Shown piece by piece: positions 1-7,842 of a stretch of 23,154 bases of DNA. The notes beneath the pieces were generated by a model, which was not told the origin of the DNA, ran no database searches, and saw only the letters and a program-made list of their open reading frames with translations. Origin of the DNA: REEB48 sp964355085 (GTDB taxonomy: Bacteria > Patescibacteriota > Minisyncoccia > UBA6257 > 02-FULL-45-10c); contig CAYHBW010000010.1 in the NCBI GenBank assembly GCA_964355085.1, positions 1-23,154 on the forward strand, given 5' to 3'. A program made the position numbers and the translations under genes. How positions within the stretch are numbered: position 1 is the first letter of the stretch; every line of letters begins with the position of its first letter.

Positions 1-58
1 TGGAATATGACATATACATAGTCTGGGGTATTCCAAGCTATTGAACCATTACGGATTA

Positions 59-87
59 TTGACATTATTTAGATAGTATGTTATTAT
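59..87 (+). promoter_or_regulatory. Sigma70-type promoter for the 113-residue membrane protein gene
   Basis: TTGACA at 59-64 and TATTAT at 82-87 are separated by 17 nt. A TG at 79-80 gives an extended -10. The predicted transcription start is near 94, leaving a leader of about 40 nt that ends in a G-rich Shine-Dalgarno-like stretch (126-132) very close to the ATG at 135. This is one of the best promoter matches in the window. Confidence 0.7.
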
Positions 88-134
88 TTATTTTAGCTCT
101 TCAAACATCTTAATGATGAGAAAACGGGGGAGAA

Positions 135-476
135 ATGATTGAAAAATTGTTGGAGGTATTCGTTGGTCAGAATTGGGCGCCAGCGACAGCTGCTCTTTCG
201 GGAATGCTGATACATTTGTTGTTCATATCAGCTTTCTTTCTTTATATTTATAAGAAGGATGGTAAACAGCAGACGATTAAGGTATTATTTATCTTTGGAG
301 GTTTCAACTACATCAGCCGCGCTTCGAAATACGTTGATGCGAAACCCAGCTGGTGCCTCCTCCTCGCATCGGTCTTTGCCATCATTGGATTGTATCTCGT
401 CCTTACCAGCGGAATGATCATCGGAGCGACACTTTCCGCTAAGGAAAAAGATAAGCTTCTTACGAAATTAAAGTAA
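135..476 (+). CDS. Small predicted two-helix membrane protein, unknown function
   Basis: I do not recognise this 113-residue protein. It has a short amphipathic N-terminus, a hydrophobic segment at about residues 20-40, a Lys-rich loop (41-49), a second moderately hydrophobic stretch with Phe and Gly (50-58), and a strong hydrophobic helix at about 73-98. The tail is Lys-rich. It is therefore probably a small inner-membrane protein with two or three helices. It has its own strong promoter and two terminators directly downstream, so it forms a single-gene unit. GGGGGAG precedes the ATG by only 2 nt, which is closer than a classical Shine-Dalgarno spacing, but no better start is visible. There is no catalytic motif to suggest a function. 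Confidence 0.7.
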   Translation: MIEKLLEVFVGQNWAPATAALSGMLIHLLFISAFFLYIYKKDGKQQTIKVLFIFGGFNYISRASKYVDAKPSWCLLLASVFAIIGLYLVLTSGMIIGATLSAKEKDKLLTKLK

Positions 477-486
477 TCTCGATTCA

Positions 487-523
487 GCCCCGCGTCCGCC
501 AACTGGCGGAGCGGGGCTTTTTT
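487..523 (+). terminator. Intrinsic terminator after the 113-residue gene
   Basis: GCCCCGC (487-493) pairs with GCGGGGC (511-517), and CCGCC (496-500) pairs with GGCGG (505-509) around an AACT loop. A run of six T follows at 518-523. The gene stop codon lies 11 nt upstream of the hairpin. Confidence 0.85.
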
Positions 524-535
524 ATTTAAAAAATT

Positions 536-566
536 AAAAAAAAGACCGCCGGAAGGCGGTTTTTTG
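536..566. terminator. Bidirectional terminator between convergent genes
   Basis: ACCGCC (545-550) and GGCGGT (555-560) form a stem with a GGAA loop. It is preceded by an A run (536-543) and followed by a T run (560-565), so it can end transcripts from both directions. The minus-strand CPBP gene stops at 571, so this is its likely terminator. Confidence 0.8.
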
Positions 567-570
567 ATTT

Positions 571-1203
571 TCATCGGCAACGGAAATATCTCGGTCCGAC
601 ATTGAGATGGTGGTGCCAGGAATGGGGAAGAAAGTACATTATAGAAACCGCCAGAACTGAATGGGCGACTATCAGCACATAGATATTCCTGGTCCGCTTG
701 AAAAAATAAGCGGACAGCGCTCCGCCGATCATGGTTACCGGAATCAGAACCGGGTTTGGGATGTGCGTCAGTCCGAACAGAATCCCGAGGACCAAAAGAG
801 ATTTTTTTTCACTCTTGAGTCCTTCTTCGAGGCGCGGGAAGAAATATCCGTTTATCAGCACCTGCTGCCAAAGCGCATTTCCCAGATAAAAGAATGTTGA
901 AATGAGAAATTTTTTGAACAGATCCGGCTGATTCCAAAATTGAGGGTTCCAGATTTCACCGACAAGAATGATTCCGCGCCAGAAAACGATGAAGCATGCC
1001 GCAAGAATCAAGAGATGTTGTCCGTTGCTTCGTTCCGCCCTCCATATGTCTTTGAAGATCTGCGGATTTTTGTACCAGTAATTCAGAAGGAAGAATACCG
1101 CCGGAAGCGCCAGCGACCAGCCCGGAAAAGGCAGGTAATCGTTGCCCCAGATTACCGATATGACCAGCAGGAAAACCAATGAAATTTCATTCAGCGGTTT
1201 CAT
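571..1203 (-). CDS. CPBP (CAAX protease-like) family membrane protein with altered active-site motif
   Basis: This 210-residue polytopic membrane protein has about six hydrophobic segments. Its C-terminal half matches the CPBP/Rce1-like intramembrane protease fold: motif 1 region at residues 111-124, motif 2 FGLTH at 143-147, and motif 3 His181 in VAHSVL. In classical members motif 1 is EExxxR. Here the two Glu positions are Gln113-Gln114 and the Arg position is Asn118, while the two His motifs remain. It may be a catalytically different or inactive branch; the family assignment is firmer than any activity. The start at 1203 (ATG) is preferred over a TTG at 1218 because a weak GAAAGAG stretch lies just upstream of the ATG. 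It is convergent with the 113-residue gene and divergent from tuf. Confidence 0.75.
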   Translation of the reverse strand: MKPLNEISLVFLLVISVIWGNDYLPFPGWSLALPAVFFLLNYWYKNPQIFKDIWRAERSNGQHLLILAACFIVFWRGIILVGEIWNPQFWNQPDLFKKFLISTFFYLGNALWQQVLINGYFFPRLEEGLKSEKKSLLVLGILFGLTHIPNPVLIPVTMIGGALSAYFFKRTRNIYVLIVAHSVLAVSIMYFLPHSWHHHLNVGPRYFRCR

Positions 1204-1527
1204 CGGCTGCTCTTTCAAGATTACTGCTTATAGCGTATCAATATCCCGGAAACGATGCAAACAAAATACGTCGGCAGGATTACCATTAAAACCCTGAAAG
1301 GCGAGATGGTGTGTTAGGATTTATTCCGGCATCTTCCGCCGGAAACGAGGGTTAAAAACCTATCCACAACCCTGGGCTTTCCGGGGATTGACATAAAGCC
1401 GTGCTTTCGTATATACTATTTGGTATTACCTGCGCATATATTTTGAATTGCAAAATTTTGCCGGGCAAACGCGTCGAGCGACAGACAATAAAAAATAATA
1501 AATAAAAATTAATAATAAAAAATTCGT
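1204..1527. other. Intergenic region between the CPBP gene and tuf
   Basis: No gene is visible in these 324 bp. The region holds a weak possible minus-strand -10 for the CPBP gene (TATAAG, plus-strand 1227-1232), a hairpin TTCCGGC/GCCGGAA at 1324-1344 without a T run, the tuf promoter at 1388-1417, and an AT-rich tuf leader of about 100 nt. The leader has two overlapping palindromes: GCAAAATTTTGC (1450-1461) and TTGCCGGGCAA (1458-1468). Confidence 0.6.
1388..1417 (+). promoter_or_regulatory. Sigma70-type promoter for tuf-rpsJ
   Basis: TTGACA (1388-1393) and TATACT (1412-1417) are spaced by 18 nt, close to consensus at both boxes. The predicted start is near 1424, giving a leader of about 104 nt. 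Just before the tuf ATG the leader is almost pure A/T and has no Shine-Dalgarno sequence. Confidence 0.8.
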
Positions 1528-2727
<1,200 letters not shown>

Positions 2728-2758
2728 ACATATTAAGAATTTCGTTCGTCAATAATTT

Positions 2759-3085
2759 ATGGCCAAAAAAGAACTCGAAAAGGAAAAATTGAGGTTGAGG
2801 ATAAAAGCTTACGACCATAAGCTTATCGATAATTCCTGCAAACAGATCATCGATACCGCGAAAAGAAATGACGCGGATGTCGTGGGTCCGATACCTCTGC
2901 CGACCGAGATCAGGAAGTATACGGTTAACAGATCGACCTTCGTGCATAAGGATTCCAGGGAGCAGTTCGAGCTCCGGGTCCATAAGCGCCTGGTGGATAT
3001 CATGAACCCGAGCCCGAAGATTATTGAGTCACTATCGTCCCTTAATTTACCTGCAGGTGTTGATATAGAAATAAAGATGGTGTAG
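2759..3085 (+). CDS. rpsJ: 30S ribosomal protein S10
   Basis: This 108-residue protein matches S10. It has the core LRLRIKAYDHKLID segment, the GPIPLPT(E/R) motif near residues 43-49, and the conserved SREQFELRVHKRLVDI stretch. S10 belongs to the 30S head and also acts as NusE in antitermination. It follows tuf by 31 nt without a Shine-Dalgarno site; AATAATTT directly precedes the ATG. A promoter-like pair lies in its last codons (3060-3088), and a strong terminator hairpin sits 39 nt beyond its stop, so tuf-rpsJ can form a separate transcript from the rest of the S10 operon. Confidence 0.97.
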   Translation: MAKKELEKEKLRLRIKAYDHKLIDNSCKQIIDTAKRNDADVVGPIPLPTEIRKYTVNRSTFVHKDSREQFELRVHKRLVDIMNPSPKIIESLSSLNLPAGVDIEIKMV

Positions 3086-3088
3086 AAT
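3060..3088 (+). promoter_or_regulatory. Candidate promoter inside the 3' end of rpsJ
   Basis: TTGATA (3060-3065) and TAGAAT (3083-3088) are spaced by 17 nt, each one base from consensus. Initiation would fall near 3095, upstream of the hairpin at 3125-3161, so transcripts started here must read through that terminator to reach rplC. There is no room for a promoter between the hairpin and the rplC ATG. Confidence 0.5.
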
Positions 3089-3124
3089 ATATCGCATCGT
3101 AAGGAATTAGCCCAAGATTGTTTT

Positions 3125-3161
3125 AAAAACAGTCCCGCTGATTCTGCGGGACTGTTTTTTT
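3125..3161 (+). terminator. Strong terminator or attenuator between rpsJ and rplC
   Basis: AAAAACAGTCCCGC (3125-3138) is perfectly complementary to GCGGGACTGTTTTT (3146-3159) around a 7-nt loop, and T residues continue to 3161. This is a textbook intrinsic terminator in the middle of the S10 operon. It lies only 15 nt before the rplC start codon, so it may act as an attenuator for the downstream 21 genes. Confidence 0.85.
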
Positions 3162-3176
3162 GGTGAAATAAGCAAT

Positions 3177-3605
3177 ATGAAAAAAATATCGGCGGTAAAA
3201 ATGAAAATGACCCAGCTTTGGAAAGACAACGCAATGATCGGTGTCGCTCCTTTGAAGTTGGTTCAGGCATCTGACGCCGATGAGTTGAAAGAAGGAGATA
3301 CTGTCAAAGTAACCGGCAAGATAAAAGGCCATGGTTTCCAGGGCACTGTTAAGCGCTACAGCTTCGCCGGCGGTCCAAAGACCCACGGTCAGAAGAACCG
3401 ATACCGCGCTCCCGGTTCCATCGGAAGCACCGCTCCTCAGAGAGTTCTTCCGGGCCGCAAAATGGCCGGTCACATGGGAACTAACAAGAAAACCATCCTT
3501 AACCTCAAGGTTGTGGATGTTAATAAAGAAACTGGGATCGTTCTTTTGAAGGGATCTGTTCCGGGAAAAACACGCGCAAAAGTGAAACTTGTGAAAACTT
3601 CTTAA
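3177..3605 (+). CDS. rplC: 50S ribosomal protein L3, miniature form
   Basis: L3 is a primary 50S assembly protein whose extension reaches toward the peptidyl transferase centre. This copy has only 142 residues, whereas bacterial L3 usually has about 205-210. Recognisable parts are an N-terminal strand with KMTQLWKD (like GMTQIFDE), then EGDTVKVTGKIKGHGFQG, the GGPKTHG and RAPGSIG motifs, GRKMAGHMG, and the C-terminal LKGSVPG. Comparison with the family implies loss of roughly 60 residues between the first strands and the VxVTGxxKGxGF segment; the region nearest the catalytic centre is retained. It starts 15 nt after the terminator hairpin. GGTGA lies 10 nt before the ATG and is at best a weak Shine-Dalgarno. 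Confidence 0.93.
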   Translation: MKKISAVKMKMTQLWKDNAMIGVAPLKLVQASDADELKEGDTVKVTGKIKGHGFQGTVKRYSFAGGPKTHGQKNRYRAPGSIGSTAPQRVLPGRKMAGHMGTNKKTILNLKVVDVNKETGIVLLKGSVPGKTRAKVKLVKTS

Positions 3606-3609
3606 ATTT

Positions 3610-4224
3610 ATGTCAGCCACCATCAAATTGTACAATCAGGACGGTAATGTTTCCGGCGATATGAAAGCGCCGGAATTTTTGTCCGTCCGCTGGAATCCGG
3701 CTCTCGCCCACCAGGTATTCAAATCGATAGTCGCAAACATGCGCCAGCCGATAGCCCATACCAAGAACCGCGGCGAAGTCAGAGGCGGAGGTATTAAGCC
3801 ATGGAAGCAGAAAGGAACCGGACGCGCCCGTCACGGATCCATCCGCTCTCCGCTCTGGAGGCACGGCGGTGTTACGTTTGGCCCTCGCAATACAACCGAT
3901 TACAGCCAGAAAGTTAACAAAAAAATGCGCGCACTCGCTCTCGAAACTTCTCTTGCGCAGAAATTGTCCGCTGATCAGCTTAAAGTCGTTGAATCTCTTT
4001 CTTCCGATAAGGCGAAGACAAAAGATATCGCGAAAGCCGTACGTAACCTCACCGGAGGAAAATCTGTGTTATTGGTTCTCGGAAAAGACAATAAGAACGC
4101 GCTTAAGGCAGCGGCTAATTTGGCGCGCGTCACTCCGATTCTCGCAAAAGATCTGAATGTCATGAATGTTTTGACCCACTCATTAGTCGTTATGGAAAAA
4201 AGCGCATTTGAGGAAATGAACTGA
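3610..4224 (+). CDS. rplD: 50S ribosomal protein L4
   Basis: This 204-residue protein is a normal-length L4, a component lining the nascent peptide exit tunnel. The tunnel-loop signature is clear at about residues 55-75 (KNRGEVRGGGIKPWKQKGTGRARHG without break in frame), followed by SPLWRHGGVTFGP and the Rossmann-like C-terminal half. In gammaproteobacteria L4 also represses its own operon; whether it does so here through the leader hairpin before rplC is unknown. The gene starts 4 nt after rplC with no Shine-Dalgarno (TAAATTT before the ATG). Confidence 0.97.
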   Translation: MSATIKLYNQDGNVSGDMKAPEFLSVRWNPALAHQVFKSIVANMRQPIAHTKNRGEVRGGGIKPWKQKGTGRARHGSIRSPLWRHGGVTFGPRNTTDYSQKVNKKMRALALETSLAQKLSADQLKVVESLSSDKAKTKDIAKAVRNLTGGKSVLLVLGKDNKNALKAAANLARVTPILAKDLNVMNVLTHSLVVMEKSAFEEMN

Positions 4225-4229
4225 TAATT

Positions 4230-4508
4230 ATGAATAAATTACTCGTCAAAAAAATTCTCATCACTGAAAAATCAACTGATCTTGGCCGCCAGGGAAAGTA
4301 TGTGTTTTTAGTTGAAAAAAATTGCACTGCCAGCGAAGCTAAAAAAATCGTTGAAAAACAATATTCAGTAAAAGTTGTCGGCACCAATGTCATCAATGTG
4401 AAAGACAAGCCGAAACGCATCGGATACACAATGGGAAAGAAATCCGGCTACAAGAAAATCATCATGACCTTGAAAGAAGGTCAGAAATTAGATATCTTAC
4501 CGCAGTAG
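4230..4508 (+). CDS. rplW: 50S ribosomal protein L23
   Basis: This 92-residue L23 is of standard length. It shows ITEKSTDL, YVFLVEKNCTASEAKKIVE, VVGTNVINVKDKPKR and a C-terminal GYKKIIMTL strand. L23 sits at the tunnel exit and is the docking site for trigger factor and SRP. It starts 5 nt after rplD, and a GAGGAAATGA segment further upstream is too distant (about 18 nt) to serve as its Shine-Dalgarno. Confidence 0.96.
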   Translation: MNKLLVKKILITEKSTDLGRQGKYVFLVEKNCTASEAKKIVEKQYSVKVVGTNVINVKDKPKRIGYTMGKKSGYKKIIMTLKEGQKLDILPQ

Positions 4509-4523
4509 GTTCGACAAGCTCAC
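4508..4523. repeat. Possible fragment of a dispersed repeat (TTCGACAAGCTCA)
   Basis: The short spacer between rplW and rplB contains GGTTCGACAAGCTCAC. The string TTCGACAAGCTCA resembles a short motif I have seen often in intergenic DNA of diverse metagenome-derived genomes. Only one copy occurs in this window, so repeat status here is inference. Confidence 0.3.
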
Positions 4524-4534
4524 TATAAATAATC

Positions 4535-5359
4535 ATGAAACATTATAAACCGACAACTCCATCCCGCCGTCAGATGACGACAGTTGACTACACCGGCATC
4601 AGCCAAGAAGGTCCGCTTAAGTCTTTGACAATGAAATTGCGGGATAACGCCGGACGCAACAACCAGGGTCGCATCACTATGCGACATCAGGGAGGAGGCA
4701 ATAAAAAAGTTTATCGCATTGTCGATTTCCGACAGGCGAAATTGGACGTTCCGGGCAAAGTTGAAGCTTTGGAATACGATCCGTACAGAACCGCTTTCAT
4801 CGCCCGCGTAGTTTATCAGGACGGCGCCCGCGCTTATATCCTTGCGCCGAAAGATCTTAAAGTCGGCGATGCAGTCGTCACTTCTCAAAATGCTCCGCTT
4901 AAAGCCGGTAACCGCCTGATGCTTAAAAATATCCCGATCGGCTATCAGGTTCACAATGTCGAGCTTACTCTCGGAAAGGGAGGACAGTTGGCCCGTTCCG
5001 CCGGCTCTTATCTTGAAGTTCTCGGTCAGGAAGGAAAATATGCAGTTCTTAAGATGGCTTCCGGTGAAGTTCGAAAAGTTCTTTCTGAAGGATACGCGTC
5101 CGTCGGTCAGCTTTCCAATCCGGACTGGAATTTGGTGAATATCGGAAAAGCAGGACGCTCACGTTGGTTGGGTATCCGCCCGACTGTCCGCGGTAAAGCC
5201 ATGAATCCTGTCGACCACCCGTACGGCGGAGGTGAAGGAAGCCAGCCGAGAGGTACCAAGAGACCAAAAACCCTCTGGGGTAAAGTCACCGGAGGACACA
5301 AGACCCGCAAGCCGAAGCGCCGGTCAACCAAGCTCGTATTATCAAGAAGGCCGAAATAA
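4535..5359 (+). CDS. rplB: 50S ribosomal protein L2
   Basis: This 274-residue protein is full-length L2, needed for subunit association and peptidyl transferase function. It has the N-terminal KPTTPSRRQMT segment, the RNA-binding GRITMRHQGGGNKKVYR region, and the C-terminal RGKAMNPVDHPYGGGEG loop. The commonly conserved form of that loop is DHPHGGGEG; here the second His is Tyr, while the first His is kept. The C-terminus is rich in Arg and Lys, as usual. The 26-nt spacer before it is one of the longer gaps in the cluster and carries the TTCGACAAGCTCA motif; no Shine-Dalgarno is visible. Confidence 0.97.
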   Translation: MKHYKPTTPSRRQMTTVDYTGISQEGPLKSLTMKLRDNAGRNNQGRITMRHQGGGNKKVYRIVDFRQAKLDVPGKVEALEYDPYRTAFIARVVYQDGARAYILAPKDLKVGDAVVTSQNAPLKAGNRLMLKNIPIGYQVHNVELTLGKGGQLARSAGSYLEVLGQEGKYAVLKMASGEVRKVLSEGYASVGQLSNPDWNLVNIGKAGRSRWLGIRPTVRGKAMNPVDHPYGGGEGSQPRGTKRPKTLWGKVTGGHKTRKPKRRSTKLVLSRRPK

Positions 5360-5371
5360 ATTTAAAACAAC

Positions 5372-5692
5372 ATGTCACGCTCAAGCAAAAAAGGTCCGTA
5401 CGTGGATCCAAAATTACTCAAAAAGATTTCTAACGTTAAGCCTGACGGCAAAACGGTTATTAAGACTTGGTCCCGCGACTCTGAAATCGCTCCGGAAATG
5501 GTCGGACACACGTTCGGAATCCATAACGGAATCAAATTCATCGAAGTCACCATCAAGGAGGAAATGGTCGGCCATCGTTTGGGAGAATTTTCGCTTACCC
5601 GCAAATTCACCAAGCACGGCGGAAAGATGATGCGCGAATTGGCCGCTTCTGCAGCAACTGCAGCTCCAGCTGCAAAACCAGCCGCAAAATAA
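5372..5692 (+). CDS. rpsS: 30S ribosomal protein S19 with Ala-rich tail
   Basis: This 106-residue S19 is slightly longer than the usual 90-95. It shows RSSKKGPYVDPKLL, the IKTWSRDSEIAPEMVGHTFGIHNG region, and MVGHRLGEFSLTRKFTKHGGK. The last 18 residues are almost entirely Ala, Pro and Lys and look like a disordered tail. S19 sits in the 30S head and contacts the A-site finger bridge. It follows rplB by 12 nt, with AAAACAAC before the ATG and no Shine-Dalgarno. Confidence 0.96.
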   Translation: MSRSSKKGPYVDPKLLKKISNVKPDGKTVIKTWSRDSEIAPEMVGHTFGIHNGIKFIEVTIKEEMVGHRLGEFSLTRKFTKHGGKMMRELAASAATAAPAAKPAAK

Positions 5693-5704
5693 TAAACATT
5701 TCAT

Positions 5705-6223
5705 ATGGCAAAACAACAGGTCAAAGCAACATTAAGATATCTCCACATAGCGCCCCGAAAGGTAGGCCTGGTTGTTAATGCCCTGAAAGGACTTTCCGCA
5801 AATGAAGCTGAAGCTCAGCTTTTGTTCAGAACCAAGCGCTCCAGCCATCCGGTTCTTAAGCTTCTCCGTTCCGCCGTTGCAAACGCGAAGAATAATTTCA
5901 AACTGAATCCGGAAACATTGGTAATCAAAGAAATCCGGGTGGACCAGGGTCCGATGCTCAAGAGATTCCTTCCGCGCGCAATGGGCCGTGCGACTCCGAT
6001 CCATAAGAAAATGAGCCATGTTTCAATAACATTGGAATCCAAAGAAAAACCGAAGGAAGCCCGTTTTACCATTGCTACAAAGGCCAAGAAAGTTAAAAGT
6101 GAGAAATCTAAAAAGTCCGCTCCGAAGGCGGACAACAAGCCGGCGACCAAAGAATCAGCCGCAAAGCCGGTAAAAGAAAGCTCCGGTTTCATGAAGAAAA
6201 TTTTTAACCGCAAGAGCGTCTAA
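5705..6223 (+). CDS. rplV: 50S ribosomal protein L22 with Lys/Ala-rich C-terminal extension
   Basis: The first 110 residues are a typical L22, which lines the exit tunnel: ATLRYLHIAPRKVGLVVNAL, the ANAKNNFKLNPETLVIKEIRVDQGP region, and the RAMGRATPIHKKMSHVSITLE hairpin loop. Residues from about 115 to 172 form a low-complexity extension rich in Lys, Ala, Ser and Glu that ends in GFMKKIFNRKSV. Extensions of this kind occur in some L22 proteins and are likely disordered on the ribosome surface. The gene starts 12 nt after rpsS without a Shine-Dalgarno. Confidence 0.97.
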   Translation: MAKQQVKATLRYLHIAPRKVGLVVNALKGLSANEAEAQLLFRTKRSSHPVLKLLRSAVANAKNNFKLNPETLVIKEIRVDQGPMLKRFLPRAMGRATPIHKKMSHVSITLESKEKPKEARFTIATKAKKVKSEKSKKSAPKADNKPATKESAAKPVKESSGFMKKIFNRKSV

Positions 6224-6231
6224 TCACCACC

Positions 6232-6894
6232 ATGAGCCATAAAATAAATCCAAACGCATATCGCATCGGCATAAACAAGAACTGGTCTTCCCGCTGGTTT
6301 GTCAGCGACAGAAAAATGGTTGCCCAGCTCCTTAAGGACGATATGGCAATCCGCGAAGTGGTGAAAAAGGCCATCAGCCAGGCCGGAATAGACAAAATTG
6401 ATATCGAACGCAACATGAATTCCTGTAAAATCACCGTCAAAGTTTCCAAGCCGGGCTTGGTAATAGGACGCGGAGGAAAAGGAATCGAAGATCTTACTAA
6501 AGCAGTTGAAGCCGTTCTTTTGAAGTCCAGAAAGAACAACAAAAAAGGGCTCAACCGCGTCAGCGTCAACGTCGAAGAAGTGAAAAGAACGGATGTTTCC
6601 GCCGCCGTCACAGCCCAACAGATTGCCTGGGATATCGAGAAGAGAATGCCTTTCCGCCGCACAATCAAGCGCTATCTCGGTTTGGTCATGCAGAACCGCG
6701 ACGTCCAGGGCGTAAAAGTCCAGGTTGGCGGCCGTCTGGATGGAAATGAAATCGCCAGAAAAGAATGGCTGGCGCAAGGGAAACTTCCTCTTACCACTCT
6801 CCGCGCCAACATCGATTACGCCAAAGGGACCGCTTTCACGACTTACGGAGCGATCGGAGTCAAAGTCTGGATTTATAAAGGAGAAGTTGCATAA
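6232..6894 (+). CDS. rpsC: 30S ribosomal protein S3
   Basis: This 220-residue protein is S3, which forms part of the mRNA entry channel. It has the N-terminal HKINPNAYRIGINKNWSSRW segment, a KH domain with the GRGGKGIEDL loop at about residues 80-89, and a C-terminal domain with GVKVQVGGRLDGNEIARKEW and the YGAIGVKVWIYKGE end. Length is normal. A 226-residue open frame lies antisense to it but has no family features. The start is 8 nt after rplV and is preceded by ATCACCACC, again with no Shine-Dalgarno. Confidence 0.97.
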   Translation: MSHKINPNAYRIGINKNWSSRWFVSDRKMVAQLLKDDMAIREVVKKAISQAGIDKIDIERNMNSCKITVKVSKPGLVIGRGGKGIEDLTKAVEAVLLKSRKNNKKGLNRVSVNVEEVKRTDVSAAVTAQQIAWDIEKRMPFRRTIKRYLGLVMQNRDVQGVKVQVGGRLDGNEIARKEWLAQGKLPLTTLRANIDYAKGTAFTTYGAIGVKVWIYKGEVA

Positions 6895-6915
6895 AATCAA
6901 AATTTTTATTAAAAT

Positions 6916-7329
6916 ATGTTAGTTCCAAAAAAGGTAAAACATCGCAAGTGGCACAAGGGACGCTCAAAGAAGCGCCTTGTTGAAACGCGCGGAACCACTC
7001 TTGCGTACGGAACCGCCGGCCTGAAAGCCGAAAGCGAGGCCTGGGTAAACTCCCGCCAGATTGAAGCCGCCCGACGCGCCATAACCAACTATCTTAAGCG
7101 CGAAGGAAAGCTTTGGATCCGGATTTTCCCGGATAAACCGATCACTTCCAAAGCGGAAGGAGTCACTCTAGGAGGAGGTAAGGGCGACGTGCAGGGATAT
7201 GTTTTTCCGGTCCGCCCGGGACGGATTATGTTCGAAGTTGACGGAGTTTCTCCGGAAATGGCGAAGGAGGCCCTTCGCTTGGCCGGTTTCAAGCTTCCGG
7301 TAAGAACGAGAATAATCCTCGAACAATAA
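6916..7329 (+). CDS. rplP: 50S ribosomal protein L16
   Basis: This 137-residue protein is a standard L16, located near the A-site tRNA elbow. It begins MLVPKKVKHRKWHKGR, has the YGTAGLKAESEAWVNSRQIEAARRAI segment, the LWIRIFPDKPITSKAEGVTLGGGKG region, and the VRPGRIMFEVDGVSPEMAKEALRLAGFKLP motif. The spacer before it is AT-rich (ATTTTTATTAAAAT) and has no Shine-Dalgarno. Confidence 0.97.
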   Translation: MLVPKKVKHRKWHKGRSKKRLVETRGTTLAYGTAGLKAESEAWVNSRQIEAARRAITNYLKREGKLWIRIFPDKPITSKAEGVTLGGGKGDVQGYVFPVRPGRIMFEVDGVSPEMAKEALRLAGFKLPVRTRIILEQ

Positions 7330-7330
7330 T

Positions 7331-7540
7331 ATGAAAAAGGCAGAAATTCAAAATTTAAGGAGCAGATCCAAAGAAGAACTCGCATCCGATCTTGCGACCA
7401 ATGCTGACAAGCTTTGGCAGGTGAGGACCGATGTGCTCAACGGAAAAGTGAAGGACGTACGCGAAGTCCGCCGGATCAAAAAATTAATCGCGGTCATGAA
7501 GACAATTTTAAGCGAAAAATCGGCAACAGAAAATAAATAA
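7331..7540 (+). CDS. rpmC: 50S ribosomal protein L29
   Basis: This 69-residue protein has the L29 pattern: LRSRSKEELASDLATNADKLWQVRTDV, then KVKDVREVRRIKKLIAVMKTIL. L29 is a small two-helix protein near the tunnel exit next to L23. It starts only 1 nt after the rplP stop. Position between L16 and S17 is the standard S10-operon order. Confidence 0.94.
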   Translation: MKKAEIQNLRSRSKEELASDLATNADKLWQVRTDVLNGKVKDVREVRRIKKLIAVMKTILSEKSATENK

Positions 7541-7544
7541 AAAT

Positions 7545-7838
7545 ATGTTCGGAATTTTCGAAGACAAAGGCGCAAAAACAGCGCCGTCAAAAGCGGAAGT
7601 AACTCTCAAGGGACGCAAACTTAGCGGAACCGTGGTTTCCGATAAGATGCAGAAGACCGTCGTTGTCGCGGTTTCCCACGAAAAAAAGCATCCGAAATAT
7701 CTCAAATATTTCACCAAGACCAACAAATTCAAGGCCCACGACGAGAAAAATGAATATCACACCGGCGACAAAGTCATAATTCAGGAAACCCGCCCGCTTA
7801 GCAAAGATAAGCGTTGGATAGTGGTAGGAAAAGCATAA
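7545..7838 (+). CDS. rpsQ: 30S ribosomal protein S17
   Basis: This 97-residue S17 has a short N-terminal extension (about 20 residues, MFGIFEDKGAKTAPSKAEV) ahead of the OB-fold core. The core shows LSGTVVSDKMQKTVVVAVSH, HPKYLKYFTKTNKFKAHDE and GDKVIIQETRPLSKDKRWIV. S17 is a primary 16S rRNA-binding protein. The ATG is preceded by AAATAAATAAAAAT with no Shine-Dalgarno. A later start inside the extension is possible but no alternative ATG precedes the core until the DKMQK segment. Confidence 0.95.
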   Translation: MFGIFEDKGAKTAPSKAEVTLKGRKLSGTVVSDKMQKTVVVAVSHEKKHPKYLKYFTKTNKFKAHDEKNEYHTGDKVIIQETRPLSKDKRWIVVGKA

Positions 7839-7842
7839 AACT

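Noticed and set aside
1..35. Inverted repeat TGGAATA (1-7) and TATTCCA (29-35) at the window edge
   Set aside because: Short, AT-rich and without a T run or a second copy; it may belong to an element outside the window, but nothing more can be shown.
1360..1368. CTATCCACA, one base from a DnaA box, near the tuf promoter
   Set aside because: A single near-match without clustered boxes, an AT-rich unwinding element, or dnaA/dnaN nearby does not indicate an origin.
6220..6900. 226-residue open frame on the minus strand
   Set aside because: It is antisense to rpsC over its full length and has no recognisable family features; rpsC is certain.
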